DNA of 14,442 nt, from NCBI GenBank assembly GCA_023430825.1, contig JAEYYL010000414.1:1-14442 (forward strand), given 5' to 3'. This document shows positions 14,305 to 14,442 of this stretch, piece after piece. Numbering within the stretch: position 1 is the stretch's first letter; the number at the start of each line of letters is the position of its first letter. Origin of the DNA: Verrucomicrobiota bacterium. GTDB taxonomy: Bacteria > Verrucomicrobiota > Verrucomicrobiia > Opitutales > Opitutaceae. The notes beneath the pieces are model-generated. The model made no database searches and was not told where the DNA came from. It was given only the letters and a program-made list of their open reading frames with translations. Position numbers and translations under genes: made by a program.

Positions 14305-14442
14305 TCACGGCGTGTCGTCGACGCGAATCACGGGCGGCGCTTCCTCGGTGGTTTCCTCCGGCGGCGGGATGACCAGCGTCGGCACCTCCGCCGCGGGCTG
14401 CTCGCTCGGCGCGATCGTGCTCGTCGCGCGCTCCACCGGCGC
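14305..14442 (-). CDS. C-terminal tail of an unidentified gene upstream of ftsW (partial)
   Basis: The minus-strand frame entering from the window edge ends in TGA at 14305-14307 and gives 45 residues rich in Pro, Glu, Ala and Thr, including LVIPPPEETTEEAPPVIRVD. Such a tail is disordered and has no catalytic motif. In many dcw clusters murD lies here, but a MurD C-terminus is normally folded and not Pro/Glu-rich, so an envelope protein with a linker-like tail is as likely. The gap to the ftsW ATG is 70 bases, suggesting it belongs to the same operon. Reality of the frame rests on cluster position and the sensible stop, not on homology. Confidence 0.5.
   Translation of the reverse strand, partial: APVERATSTIAPSEQPAAEVPTLVIPPPEETTEEAPPVIRVDDTP

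Overview
The window is a GC-rich bacterial chromosome segment. Most of it is the distal half of a division and cell-wall (dcw) cluster, read on the minus strand. From high to low coordinates the order is: tail of an unidentified gene, ftsW, murG, a murC-murB fusion, ddl, ftsQ, ftsA, ftsZ. The gene order, the one-ORF MurC-MurB, the divergent FtsZ and the many palindromic intergenic repeats suggest Verrucomicrobiota, possibly the Opitutaceae. That placement is inference from family knowledge; no search was run.

Layout. Positions 1-1334 (minus) hold a 3'-truncated gltX (glutamyl-tRNA synthetase). Positions 1545-2276 (plus) hold a small M14 zinc peptidase resembling MpaA-type murein peptide amidases. 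It converges on a minus-strand pair, an SDR oxidoreductase (3170-3988) and an RluA-family pseudouridine synthase (2334-3173), whose ends overlap as ATGA. Divergent from the SDR gene is hpf (4064-4435), a short ribosome hibernation factor with a clear rho-independent terminator at 4495-4523. The gene-free stretch 4436-4824 holds a small hairpin, that terminator and two repeat elements. The dcw genes fill 4825 to 14442.

The dcw genes cover the late cytoplasmic peptidoglycan steps (MurB, MurC, Ddl), lipid II formation (MurG), the septal glycosyltransferase (FtsW) and the divisome core (FtsQ, FtsA, FtsZ). Most junctions are tight: murG/murC overlap as ATGA, ddl/ftsQ and ftsQ/ftsA as GTGA. The two looser junctions, ftsW-murG and ftsA-ftsZ, are each mostly filled by a palindromic repeat.

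I found no new defence system, mobile gene cluster, CRISPR array or RNA gene. The most notable items are an FtsZ lacking the second catalytic aspartate of its T7 loop, the MurC-MurB fusion, and at least four families of imperfect-palindrome repeats. These repeats bracket ftsZ, form the whole gap between two convergent genes, and appear to supply the ribosome-binding site of one gene.
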